DNA of 30,169 nt from Scleroderma bovista. Lineage: Eukaryota > Basidiomycota > Agaricomycetes > Boletales > Sclerodermataceae. Shown piece by piece: positions 18,490-27,293 of the stretch. The translations under genes were made by a program, and so were the position numbers. Location of the stretch: contig JAYMGJ010000810.1 in assembly GCA_037178675.1 (NCBI GenBank), positions 1 through 30,169 on the forward strand, read 5' to 3'. Below the pieces are notes generated by a model. It worked only from the letters and a program-made list of their open reading frames with translations, did no database searches and was not told the DNA's origin. The stretch's first letter is position 1; every line of letters starts with the position of its first letter.

Positions 18490-20707
18490 AGGTCTGGGCA
18501 GCACCACAGAATAAAGGAACATTCTCAATAAGACCAGTGAGCTGAGAGAGACCACCATTAGCATCTCTCATGCGCAAAGTCTGGGAGGTATCGATGGGCA
18601 TCTTGATGACAGATTTAGCGATGCTGGCCTTGACAACATTAAGAGTAGATCCTGAGTCGATGACTGCCTTGACTGGAATCTTATTGCAGAGAAGATTGAT
18701 GGTGATGAGAGGACTGGTAGTGAGACAAATGTAGGAAGCAGCAGGGGGGATTCCTTCAACTGTCCTGACATAGGGAATAGCTTGTCTCTTAGTCTTGATA
18801 ATATCCTGGAAGTATTGGGAGATTTCCTTTGATGATCCAATAGCTTCTCCAACAGACATGGTGAGAGGAGTAGCCAAGATGCGATCCACAAGACCCTTAA
18901 TGCTGGTGTTCTGAGAGAGGGAGGAGGACATGGCAGCAGGAGGCCTAGTCTTCTTCTTCTCAGTAGACTCAACAACAGGGTTCGAAGATTTGACAGGAAG
19001 AGTATCATCTTGCATGATAGCATCATCATTTGCACCATCAAAGACATAGGGATGAACCTCAATGGGCACTGGCACAGGAATAGATGTGGGGATTGGCTTT
19101 GGCAGGGGTATGGGAGTGGCAGCAGGGGCTTTATTCTCCTTTCCCTTGCCTTTTCCATAAGGAGGGATCATGACACCTTCAAATGCAGCTTTCCTTTTCT
19201 CCTTCGTAACTTTAGGAACACGATCGACAGTGGCAATGAGAGGTTCTTCTTCTTCAAGCTCATAGATTCTGGCTTGAAGGTCTTCTTCATCATGAGTAAT
19301 AAAGCGCACATTGTTAGCAGCTCTAGCAGCAGCAGCAGCATGACGCTCATATGCTTGCAGCATAGTCTCTTCTCCATTCCTGAGAAGTCTTTGACCATTT
19401 GGGAGAGTAATTCTGCGTGTTTCATCTCTGGCAAGTGATCCTTTTGATACAAGATCATTGATGACTTCACATCTGTTGAGACCATGTCCCTCCACACCAC
19501 ATCCATAGCAGGTGATGGGAGGACGAACAGGAGGACGAGTGGGATGAGTAGGAGTGGTCACAGTAGTTGGTGCGGGAGTAGGGGCTTGGGTAGGAATGAC
19601 AGGATGAGGGAAGACTTTGCTGATATCAGGGTCAAGCTTTATGGCACGGAAGTAGTAGATGGCATAGTTTGGATCAGAGAGGGTCATGCGGGACAGCTTG
19701 TGAACAAGTGTCTCAACATCATCTTTCTCCTTTGCGATTACTCTCTCCTGATCCAAAGCTCTGAGATTGGCCCTGGCATCTGGAGAGGAGAGTAGTGGAC
19801 GAATAGGATCATCTCTGGGGTCACGGTGATCAGAGATAGATGCATTTTTCCAAGGTTCCAAGGGTGACTTCATTCCAAGAGACTCCTTTTCTTCCAGGTC
19901 AAACCTGTCGCGGCGGAGGAGTTCTTCTGCTACCTTGCAGACATCTGCATAGGGATAGGGTACAGAAACATCCAGCTTGGGATCCTTGAGAAGAAGACGA
20001 GCATCCACATCAGATCGGAATGAGCGGGGTAGTCCAATCCAGAAATAGCGATTATAGTCTCCTTCTGATATCTTTCCTTTATTCATCAGCCATCCTCCAA
20101 TGCGAATGAAGTCTCTGTTGTATGCTCTGAAGTCATGAAGGGAGTTGATTGGAGTGTCCAAGGATTCAAGGACAAATCGCTTGAGATCTGTCTCTTGGAA
20201 GCGCTGATCGGAGAAATCAGCATCAAAGTGCTTCAAGAGATCCTTCTTGAAGGCATCCCAGTTGGGAGTATGGTAGTGTGGCATGCCTTGGATGATCTCT
20301 TGTACATGGATGGAACAGTATTGAAGGATAGATTGCACCTTCTTGGTGTCAGTGGTGACATGATGAAGAGCGCAAAGGCGTTCATAGTGGGTAATGAAGG
20401 GCTTGACATAAGAGTGCTCTCCAGTGAACTTCTCTGGGGCTGACTTAGTCCCAATGATTGGTAGAGTAAGCACAGAGGGTGTGACAGTAGCCATGGGTGA
20501 TGATATGTTGATAGTGATAGGGGTAGAGGAGGAAAGTGTTGTCGATGTAGGAGGTAGAGCAAGTTGTGGAGTGTTATGAGTCGATGTAGGAGTCCAATAG
20601 GACAGTGTAGATGGGGTAGATAGAGTTGTGGGAGATGGAGAGGTCAACGGAGATGAGGATGTTGACAGAATTGATGAAAGCGGGATATGAAATCCAGAAA
20701 CTACCAC
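18488..20707 (-). CDS. Gypsy Gag and aspartic protease
   Basis: This frame of 739 codons opens the element. A capsid-like region of retrotransposon Gag type spans about residues 85-245 (PEKFTGEHSYVKPFITHYER, WDAFKKDLLKHFDADF, YNRYFWIGLP). A zinc knuckle CYGCGVEGHGLNRC (CX2CX4HX4C) lies at about residue 400. An acidic/basic linker follows, then an aspartic protease with VIDSGSTLNVV as active site (about residue 684). The frame starts with GTG; the first good ATG is MATVTPSVL at about 20,493, and either that or a lost upstream ATG is the real start. It ends in a TAG that a single C-to-T change could have produced. Gag would form the particle and protease would cut the polyprotein. Confidence 0.85.
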   Translation of the reverse strand: MVVSGFHIPLSSILSTSSSPLTSPSPTTLSTPSTLSYWTPTSTHNTPQLALPPTSTTLSSSTPITINISSPMATVTPSVLTLPIIGTKSAPEKFTGEHSYVKPFITHYERLCALHHVTTDTKKVQSILQYCSIHVQEIIQGMPHYHTPNWDAFKKDLLKHFDADFSDQRFQETDLKRFVLESLDTPINSLHDFRAYNRDFIRIGGWLMNKGKISEGDYNRYFWIGLPRSFRSDVDARLLLKDPKLDVSVPYPYADVCKVAEELLRRDRFDLEEKESLGMKSPLEPWKNASISDHRDPRDDPIRPLLSSPDARANLRALDQERVIAKEKDDVETLVHKLSRMTLSDPNYAIYYFRAIKLDPDISKVFPHPVIPTQAPTPAPTTVTTPTHPTRPPVRPPITCYGCGVEGHGLNRCEVINDLVSKGSLARDETRRITLPNGQRLLRNGEETMLQAYERHAAAAARAANNVRFITHDEEDLQARIYELEEEEPLIATVDRVPKVTKEKRKAAFEGVMIPPYGKGKGKENKAPAATPIPLPKPIPTSIPVPVPIEVHPYVFDGANDDAIMQDDTLPVKSSNPVVESTEKKKTRPPAAMSSSLSQNTSIKGLVDRILATPLTMSVGEAIGSSKEISQYFQDIIKTKRQAIPYVRTVEGIPPAASYICLTTSPLITINLLCNKIPVKAVIDSGSTLNVVKASIAKSVIKMPIDTSQTLRMRDANGGLSQLTGLIENVPLFCGAAQT

Positions 20708-20713
20708 CCCTTG

Positions 20714-20725
20714 CGGTGGGCTCCA
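20714..20725 (-). other. Candidate gypsy primer-binding site
   Basis: On the minus strand TGGAGCCCACCG starts a few bases after the homologous LTR end, the usual place and starting trinucleotide (TGG, pairing with tRNA CCA) of a PBS. I could not assign a tRNA from memory. Confidence 0.35.
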
Positions 20726-20732
20726 GATGTGC

Positions 20733-23070
20733 GCCTAAGTGAGGGAAGAGGTCAGAACAACCAACAACCAACACCAAATGACAGCAATATGCGAGTGGTG
20801 GTCTTCCTTTGCGTTTCTGGTATTTAATCTCCTCAGAGGGATGTGCTGCACGCCTTCAGGCAGGATGCAGGAGGGAAGGGAAGGGCTTCTAATGGGGATG
20901 GAATGCGACTGGGGATGGTATTGACTCCTCTTCAGCCTACCACAGTGGTTAGGAAGAGTCCTGGGATAGAAGAGCGATGATAGATTGGCAACAGGGGTGT
21001 AACAGCAGTGATGGAGCAACAGGGAAGCAAGGGGACAGTTCCTGCTTCAAAAATGCGATGGACAGTGATGGGATAGAGTGGACAGTGATGCTAGACTGCG
21101 CTTCAGCCTAGAGAAATGATCAGATACAAGATATATCTGATAAACAGCAATATAGGAGCTTTAGGCCAGCACTGAGTGACCTACAAGTCCAAAGACAGAG
21201 ATAGAGCTTATAGACAGTGAGGGAGAGTGAATGTGGTCGCTTTATTGAGGGGGAAGCAGACACTTCCTTGCAGCCTTTGGCTGCTGGTTTATATACAGGA
21301 GGGGCTGTGGCCCTGTAAGCACAAATGACTAAGTGCTTGGTAAGAGATTGGTAAGAAATTGGTAAGCGATTGATAAGCAGTGTAATCAGGCTGAGTCATC
21401 GATGGGGAGAGCCTGAACAAGCTGCTGAGCCAAGGGAAAGAGCAAAAACATAGGTAAAAAGGGGTGCATAATCAAGAATATGGAAAAACCATTGCATGGG
21501 GCCCAAAAGAGAAGGGGGGAAAGCAGGGGATGAGTAGATCGAAGCTAAATGAGCATATGCGATGACATAATGCATATGAATCATAGGGGCATGAGTCATG
21601 AATTGATAAGCAGCATGATAAGCATGATTTGAAGGATGATTGGTAAGTGATTGGTAAGGGGAGTAATGGGGATTAGTAATGCCAAGAGGGGATGAATAAT
21701 GCGCAGCAGAGTGAGTCAGAGTGAGCCAGAGTGACTCTGTGTGACTCAGAAAGAAGGGAAGCACAACCTATGATTTATTGAACTTTAGATCTGGAGATGA
21801 GCTTCTGAAGCAGTGCCACTGATGGGAGTGGCTGGGGGATAATAAAAGAATTGATCCGACCAGAAGAGCAGTGTCAGGGGGCCTGGAATGACAAGTAGAG
21901 TCACAGCTGGTCACAGAGTGTCACAAATCCCTTGGATTGAGCTTCTGTAGAGCAAAAACGCGAAATTTGGTGCTCCCAAAGTGCAGTCTTCCCTTGAGCA
22001 GTAAGGGGAAGGTTCTGTACTCTATTATGGCTCCTAAGAAGGGTTCTAGAGCACTGTTTCATTTGTGTTTGTTGCGGGATAGCAGGGAAGAGAATCGCAA
22101 GTAGCGGATTCGACGTGTCCAGGGAAGCGAGATGAATGATAGAGGGAGATGGATGTGACAGGACTCTGGGATGAAAGGACCATATGCAGAGGACTCAGGA
22201 GACACAGAGACAACCAGGTATGAATTTTCAAGTCTAACGATAGACTTGAGACGACCAAAGTATGTGCGCGACGCAGGACTGATGAGGAGAACGCGCTGAC
22301 CGAGAACGAGAGGGACTGAGGGAGAAGGCTGGGAAGATATGTACCAGACAGTACACAGGAGCTCAGGGAGAGGCTGTCCCAAGAGCAGGACATAATTGAG
22401 GTCTGCTGCAATAGCGGAGAAACATTCCAGAGAAAATGCGGACTCCATAGTGAGTGATGAAGTGGGTGTCTGGATTGTGGGTGGAATATCTCCGTGGGAA
22501 ATGAACAGATTTACATCGGAACTTGACAGGCAGATAGACCATGGTCTAGGCTCCATGATGGTATAGTCACATGATTGATAGCTTCAAAAATGGCGGAGCT
22601 ATTCAAAATATCGGAATGCCGGCACTGGGCGCCTAAATTTGACATTTGGGCGCTAAAAATGATTCTTCCTTTTCTCCTTCGTTTCTCTATTGTTTCTTCT
22701 GCTTCTTTGGTTGTTCTGGTATGGGAGTTGGACTGCAGTAGGTTGCATTCCTCTCTCATACTGAAATGATCATCAATCCTTGGATTCTTCTGCTTCTTGG
22801 CGGTTCTCGTGCGAGGGATGACTGCCAGACGATGGCATTCATCTCTTGCTCCAGGATAGTCATTCTTGTGTGATAGATGGCTATGACAAGCTTGTATTCA
22901 TTCTTTGCATAAGGATAGTCTTGACTTTGCATGATATGGATAGCGAGGGCTGTCTGTATCCCTCAAGTCGGGACAATCTTTCAACAGATCTTGGGTGTGC
23001 GTTCTTCGCATTAGTTTCATCGGCTAACTTTCTCCATGTCCACAGTACCAAACACGTTTGGTGCGTGACA
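20733..23070 (-). repeat. Long gypsy LTR, right copy (5' LTR of the gag-pol)
   Basis: This is the inverted, nearly identical partner of 10,426-12,763, also 2,338 bp. In this orientation it is the proper 5' LTR of the minus-strand gag-pol: U3 with ORF, TATA box (TTTATATA at 21,288-21,295 on the plus strand), AATAAA, U5, PBS candidate, gag. The true 3' end may extend a few bases beyond 20,733, to a CA before the PBS. It ends at 23,070 and is followed by ACGTA. Confidence 0.88.
22059..22556 (-). CDS. LTR-encoded open reading frame, unknown function (right copy)
   Basis: This 165-codon frame gives the same protein as 10,940-11,437, being part of the near-identical inverted LTR. It adds no independent evidence for selection, because the two copies have barely diverged. 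In this orientation the frame runs toward gag on the same strand, about 1.4 kb upstream of it and before the LTR TATA box. Confidence 0.58.
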   Translation of the reverse strand: MEPRPWSICLSSSDVNLFISHGDIPPTIQTPTSSLTMESAFSLECFSAIAADLNYVLLLGQPLPELLCTVWYISSQPSPSVPLVLGQRVLLISPASRTYFGRLKSIVRLENSYLVVSVSPESSAYGPFIPESCHIHLPLSFISLPWTRRIRYLRFSSLLSRNKHK

Positions 23071-23614
23071 ACGTAACCAGGAAGGATTTGAGATCAGAGT
23101 GCACTAGCTCAAAGGGCTTGGAAGCACGTCTTTTGTTCTCTGGGAAAGCTCGATTTGGCATCTTGCCAAGAGCACATCCAGGGCAAACACAATCCTCAGT
23201 AGGAAAGTGGATCTCCAGGAAGCGCTGCATATGTTTTTGCGCGCATTGGAGTACTTCCTTTGAGGGGTGCCTGAATCTCTGGTGCATAATGTCATAATTG
23301 ACTTTGCTCACAGAGGCGATATAGTTAGATCTAATCCCAAAAATGATGTTGCAATCATCTTCTGGGTCTGGTCCAAACCATAGGCGTTCAGCTTTATGAG
23401 TGAGGCTAATGCCTCTCTTATCGCCAGTGACTTTGTAGTTACGCTGGAGCATTTTGCCCATAGAAATGAGGCGTGCAGTAGTGCCTGGCATATGGAGCAC
23501 TTGGGTGAGTGTAATAACTTTCTCATCCCCAGAGTTGTGGTCTAGGCACCGGAGTAATACCGTGCCTATGCCAGCAATTAGTGCTACACCATTAGCCATT
23601 TTGGCGTAGTGCGC
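23071..23614 (-). CDS. Copia GAG-pre-integrase and start of integrase, cut at insertion
   Basis: Same frame as copia gag-protease, after TGA 23,615. It reads MANGVALIAGIGTV, VLHMPGTTARLISMGKML, then the zinc-binding pre-integrase segment MHQRFRHPSKEVL to CVCPGCALGKM, and the beginning of the integrase fold KPFELVHSDLKSFLVT, which contains the first catalytic Asp (HSDL). The frame is then cut at 23,070 by the gypsy LTR. The rest of the DDE core is not found on either side of the insertion. Confidence 0.82.
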
Positions 23615-25153
23615 TCACTTTAGCGCGTTGTAGGAGGCAAAGTCGCCTATGTCACTGGTAAAGTGGCGTGATGCGCCAGAGTCTAGGAGCCAGAAGGCAC
23701 CAGATAGTTCGCTATCGTTGACCATTTTTCCCTTACAGCCAGCACAGCATGCATTATTCAGACACAAACAGATATATGCTTTACTTGAGATACGACATGA
23801 CATATTATAGTGACTACTCACTATATACAGTGACGGCGTGTAGCACACATGTAAAGGGAGCATGTCAGTGTCGATCAGCACGCGTGCAGAAGGTACTTGC
23901 CTGAAGAGGCTGGCCTCTGTGCCCATCGCCATCGACGTCGCGTTGTAGCGGTTGAGGACCATCGCATCAATTTTGTCGAACTCGTCGTTGGCGAAGGGCT
24001 CGTGGGCGAACGGTTCATCATCCCCAAGGGAGATGGCATCCTCCTCATACATCGTGATGCGCTCCTCAAGGCGAGGGCGCTTCAGCGAGGAGGGACCGGC
24101 CTCGGGCTGGTCCAGGTTCGCACTCGCCAACGACACAACTTGGTTGAGGGTGCAGATGGTCTGGCAGGAGGGTTCTACCCCCAGACGGTGTGCCAAGTCG
24201 AAGGCCCGAATAGTATTATCGAATGCGGGGGGGCTGTAGTTGGTAGCACCGGGGGTGTGAGCCAGGGCGTGAGGGTCGATGGTGGGTTCTGGTCCATCGT
24301 AATGGACATATGTGGCGAAGGCGGCCTGTTGGGCATTCTCGCGGTGAGCGCGAGCCTTCTTGCCGCCACATCGAGTGCGGCCTCCCTGTCCTTGGGCAGG
24401 AGCATTTCCGCTCGTACTGCCGTTGGACCTGCCTTGCTGCTGCTGCTGGGCGAATTTTGGGTCAGCCGGCTTGCGCTTTACAGCGCTAAGCTTGTTGGCC
24501 TGGGGGCCCTTACCACCAGCACGGGAAGAGGCGCCTTTCTGCTCGAATGAGAGCGTAGCGGCCTTGACGATCCCGTCAGGCTTCAGATTTTTAATCTCAT
24601 CCGGCAATGTTTGGCTGAGTATTTGAGCTACAACCTCCATAGTAGGAGGGAGCTTGCAGAGGATAATCATCGCCTGCATGGGGGCAGGGAACTCAAAGCC
24701 GGCATCCTTGAGATAAGCGAAGTGGCTAAGCACTTTGGTGATAGCCGGAGCGGGATGGGAGCCAGCGGGGATGGTAGTCGACAGGAGCTTGCTAAGCTCA
24801 GCGTAGGCAGAGCTGATACTGGGGGCGCTGAAGTTCTTCTTCAGGTGATCCCAGACTTCCTTAACGCTGTTGAGGCTGGAGACGGCAACCTGGATGGAGG
24901 GGGCAAGGCGCAAGGTGATGTTACCGAGCGCTCTCTCGGTATTGTCATCCCACTCCTTTCGATTGTTGTGACTGTCAGCGGGTTGGGTCGTCGAGTAGAC
25001 ATACCATTGGCCTTGTGCCTGAAGGTAGGCCTGCATAGAGGTGTGCCACTGCTGCCAGTTGGAGCCAGTGAACACGGGAACCATTTTGTCAAGAGCGCTA
25101 GACATGGTGATGTTCTGTTGGGAGTCAACGGAGTCAGCAAGTGAATGCGACAA
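23615..25153 (-). CDS. Copia Gag and aspartic protease
   Basis: This frame of 512 codons starts at an ATG (25,153) after a 340-bp leader. The N-terminal DUF4219/UBN2-type Gag is seen in VPVFTGSNWQQWHTSMQAYL, LRLAPSIQ, VWDHLKKNFSAPSISSAYAE and ILCKLPPTM. A Gln/Gly/Lys-rich nucleic-acid-binding region follows (RCGGKKARAHREN), where the usual CX2CX4HX4C knuckle is not complete. The end carries the protease active site FWLLDSGASRHFTSDIGDF. TGA 23,615 follows NALK; the same frame continues directly into the pre-integrase region, so a CGA-to-TGA change is a simple explanation. Confidence 0.85.
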   Translation of the reverse strand: MSHSLADSVDSQQNITMSSALDKMVPVFTGSNWQQWHTSMQAYLQAQGQWYVYSTTQPADSHNNRKEWDDNTERALGNITLRLAPSIQVAVSSLNSVKEVWDHLKKNFSAPSISSAYAELSKLLSTTIPAGSHPAPAITKVLSHFAYLKDAGFEFPAPMQAMIILCKLPPTMEVVAQILSQTLPDEIKNLKPDGIVKAATLSFEQKGASSRAGGKGPQANKLSAVKRKPADPKFAQQQQQGRSNGSTSGNAPAQGQGGRTRCGGKKARAHRENAQQAAFATYVHYDGPEPTIDPHALAHTPGATNYSPPAFDNTIRAFDLAHRLGVEPSCQTICTLNQVVSLASANLDQPEAGPSSLKRPRLEERITMYEEDAISLGDDEPFAHEPFANDEFDKIDAMVLNRYNATSMAMGTEASLFRQVPSARVLIDTDMLPLHVCYTPSLYIVSSHYNMSCRISSKAYICLCLNNACCAGCKGKMVNDSELSGAFWLLDSGASRHFTSDIGDFASYNALK

Positions 25154-25268
25154 CGGACAAGCAAGAAAAAAAGAAACACCTGAGTGCTAGTGAAAGCAAT
25201 TCTGTCAACAGCTAACTCATGACTAGGTCATGCCAGTGCAAGTTGTCGACAATGTTCGCCATGGTTGG

Positions 25269-25393
25269 CGCAAGTCATCGACAAACTTCGACTGTGGCAA
25301 TACAGGTGCTCAACTAGGAGCTCACTGTCTGGTGCAAGTCGTCGACCGACTTTGCCTTGTGGCTGTGCAGGGGCTCAGCTAGGAGCTCACTGT
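25269..25393 (-). repeat. Tandem duplication in copia leader
   Basis: Two units of about 61 bp (25,269-25,330 and 25,333-25,393) share GCAAGTC-TCGAC at one end and AGGAGCTCACTGT at the other. They lie in the untranslated leader between PBS and gag, where packaging or dimerisation signals are usual; such a role is inferred only. Confidence 0.6.
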
Positions 25394-25474
25394 GGTCCAC
25401 AGCGTCAAGCTAGTTAAAGCGACACTCAGGGAGCTGGAGCGCTGTCTGGTGCATTGCTGCACACAGTGCGCTCA

Positions 25475-25488
25475 CAGGGCTCATAACC
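25475..25488 (-). other. Copia primer-binding site for an initiator tRNA-Met half molecule
   Basis: The plus strand reads CAGGGCTCATAACC, matching the anticodon arm of eukaryotic initiator tRNA-Met (anticodon CAT inside CTCATAA). It lies 7 bp from the 5' LTR. Priming by a tRNA cleaved in the anticodon loop is known for Drosophila copia, so this is the expected type of PBS in this position. Confidence 0.75.
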
Positions 25489-25495
25489 TGTTGAA

Positions 25496-25758
25496 TGCTA
25501 CTCCAACTCACCTGTTGGGTGGAGTGCACAACCTGAGATGGTAGCGGTCAAGAGCTGTTTTATTATATAAGCGATGAACACTGTTTATATACAACAAACA
25601 TTGTGACACGTGACTGTGACACGTGACATGTGACACGTGACATGTGACATGTAACATATACTCTAAAGAGGACTATTACTAAGTCTACACTAATATGGAT
25701 CGCAGTCTTGTGCGCACTTCATCGACGGTTTACACCGTGTGCACGTGCGACTTCAACA
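25496..25758 (-). repeat. Ty1/copia 5' LTR
   Basis: This 263-bp partner of 7,658-7,906 has the same TG/CA borders. It carries an expanded tract of GTGACACGTGACATGTGACA-like repeats and lacks a 7-bp TAGCTGG segment. The terminal bases CTTCAACA are followed directly by another, truncated LTR. Confidence 0.85.
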
Positions 25759-25932
25759 CTCACCTGTTGGGTGGAGTGCACAACCTGAGATGGTAGCGGT
25801 AGCTGGTCAAGAGCTGTTATATTATATAAGTGATGGATGCTGTTTATATACAACAAATAGTGTGACGTGTGACATGTAACATCTACTCTAAAGAGGACTA
25901 TTACTAAGTCTACACTAATATGGGTCGCAGTC
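25756..25932 (-). repeat. Truncated copia LTR abutting the 5' LTR
   Basis: About 175 bp repeat the LTR again from ACTCACCTGTTGG to GGTCGCAGTC, with more substitutions and lacking both LTR ends. It retains TAGCTGG like the 3' LTR. It is probably a remnant of a second element or of an LTR recombination, and it explains why no target-site duplication is seen on this side. Confidence 0.75.
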
Positions 25933-26387
25933 CACCTTTGGCACCAGTTTTAGGATCTTCCCATGGTCTCTTGATGGGGTTTTTTGGTAGGGTGAAACAT
26001 GTCTAAGAGATGCCCATCCTCAGTGCCATCCTCACTGAAGTCCCAAGATGGATGGGGGAGTTCTCCAGCGAGCCTCTGCCATACGTTCTATGATCCTTGG
26101 CAAACATCCCCAACATTTTCTGACATCCTCGATCTGATGAACCTCCTCAACATTCTCCAACATTAGCAAGCCTCTGTGCCATTTCCCACTGCTTTTTTGG
26201 TGGGCCTCCCCCGATGTTCCACAATCTCTAGCATATGTTCTACGATCTGCCGATGGATCTCCTCAACACTCAGACATTCTTTGGTGAGCCTCCCTCAACA
26301 TTTTGTGACCAGGCAGATACCCCCTGGAGACTGAAGCCAGTCGGGCATGTCCTCTGACATATCGCAGGAGGTTCGCCAACTCTCTGC
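25933..26387. repeat. Degenerate repeat tract
   Basis: There is no gene. Motifs such as CTCAACATT, CCAACATT, GAGCCTC and TTCTA(T/C)GATC recur at irregular 35-60 bp spacing, suggesting a decayed minisatellite or LTR-derived sequence. It ends where the diverged long LTR begins at 26,388. Confidence 0.35.
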
Positions 26388-26897
26388 TGTCATGCACCAA
26401 ACAGGTTTGGTACAGTGAACATGGAAGATAACACCTATATCGAATGATCCTTATGCGAAGGATAAGCACAACAGACCCTCATCATAGCCATCTATCACAC
26501 AAGAAGACTATCCTGATGCGAGAGATGAATGCCAATGCTGACAGTCATCTATTGCACAAGAACTGCCAAGAAGCAGAAGAAACTGAAGGAATAACATCAA
26601 TTATGGTATGAGAAAGGAATGCACACATCTGCAGTCCAACTCCCATACCAGAATGATCAAAGAAGCCAAAGAATTGATGGAGAAATGAAAGAGAAAGAGA
26701 AGAAACAATTTTTAGCGCCCAAATGTCATTTTAGGTGCCCAGTGCCGGCATTCCAATATTTTGAATAGCTCCACCATTTCTGAAGTTATCAGGCACATGA
26801 CTATACCGTCAGAGAGCCCAGAGCATGGTCTATCTGCCTGTCAAGTTCCAATGCAAATCTGTTCATTTCCCACAGAGCTATTCCCCCCACAATCCAG

Positions 26898-27293
26898 ATG
26901 TTCGTCTCATCGCTCACTATGGAGTCTGTATTTTCTCTGGATCATTTCTCCACTATTGCTGCAGATCTCCACTGTGTCCTGCTCTTAGGACAGCCTCTCC
27001 CAGAGTTCCCATGCACTGCCTGGGACATATCTTCCCAGCCTGCTCCCTCAGTCCCCCTCATTCTCGGTCAGCATGTTCTCCTCATCAGTCCTGCATCAAG
27101 GACATACTTTGGTCATCTTAGGTCTATTGTCAAGCTTGAGAAGTCTTCTCTGGTCGTCTCTGTGTCCCCTGAGCCCTCAGCCTATGGTCCCTTCCTCCCA
27201 GATACTTGCCATGTCCATCTTCCTCTGTCGTTCGTCTCACTTCCCTGGATGCGTCGAATTCAATACTCTATCCGCTTCCCTACTTTCAGATGA
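26898..27293 (+). CDS. LTR-encoded open reading frame, unknown function (diverged copy)
   Basis: A 131-codon frame matches the ORF of the 2.3-kb LTR. Shared blocks include LLLGQPLPE, ISSQP, VLLISPASRTYFG, LVVSVSPE, SAYGPF and HLPLSF-SLPW. No indel occurs from the shared ATG (26,919) to the RRI-Y segment near the end. The frame is also similar and open upstream of its ATG. Substitutions are mostly synonymous or conservative. No known family is recognised. The copy lies in an otherwise truncated LTR, so selection must have acted before truncation. Confidence 0.6.
   Translation: MFVSSLTMESVFSLDHFSTIAADLHCVLLLGQPLPEFPCTAWDISSQPAPSVPLILGQHVLLISPASRTYFGHLRSIVKLEKSSLVVSVSPEPSAYGPFLPDTCHVHLPLSFVSLPWMRRIQYSIRFPTFR

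Larger units (their letters stand above)
10426..23070 (-). mobile_element. Ty3/gypsy gag-pol between inverted long LTRs (composite, rearranged)
   Basis: The block sits inside copia integrase. Its outer borders are TGTCACGCACC at 10,426 and the exact inverse ending at 23,070. The right LTR, a possible PBS, gag, protease, RT, RNase H and integrase all read on the minus strand, as expected for a gypsy element. The left LTR is in the opposite orientation and directly abuts a truncated pol at 12,763/12,764. The flanks just outside (TACGG left, ACGTA right) are not a target-site duplication. A second LTR of another family sits inside at 17,696-18,319. The integrase is of DDE type, so this is not a DIRS element, whose inverted repeats are normal. 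Confidence 0.85.
7653..25758 (-). mobile_element. Ty1/copia retrotransposon, interrupted and defective
   Basis: Order on the minus strand: 5' LTR (25,496-25,758), tRNA-primed PBS (25,475-25,488), leader, gag-protease (25,153-23,615), GAG-pre-integrase zinc region (to 23,071), a 12.6-kb insertion, the end of integrase (10,425), RT-RNase H (to 7,953), polypurine tract and 3' LTR. All coding parts lie in one frame broken only by in-frame stops (23,615 and 9,696), apart from the insertion. Without the insertion the element would be about 5.4-5.5 kb, normal for copia, but roughly 150-170 codons of integrase core are absent at the insertion point. The element cannot be autonomous. Confidence 0.88.

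Noticed and set aside
10426..23070. DIRS-like or large TIR DNA transposon, suggested by 2.3-kb inverted repeats
   Set aside because: The interior encodes a gypsy RT and DDE integrase with H2C2 finger and no tyrosine recombinase or DNA transposase; the repeats have LTR features (TG/CA ends, TATA box, AATAAA).
25470..25492. tRNA gene fragment
   Set aside because: Only the anticodon arm of tRNA-Met is matched and its position next to the LTR identifies it as a primer-binding site.
25933..26387. CRISPR-like repeat array
   Set aside because: Units are degenerate and irregularly spaced, there are no unique spacers of constant length, and the DNA is from a fungal nucleus.
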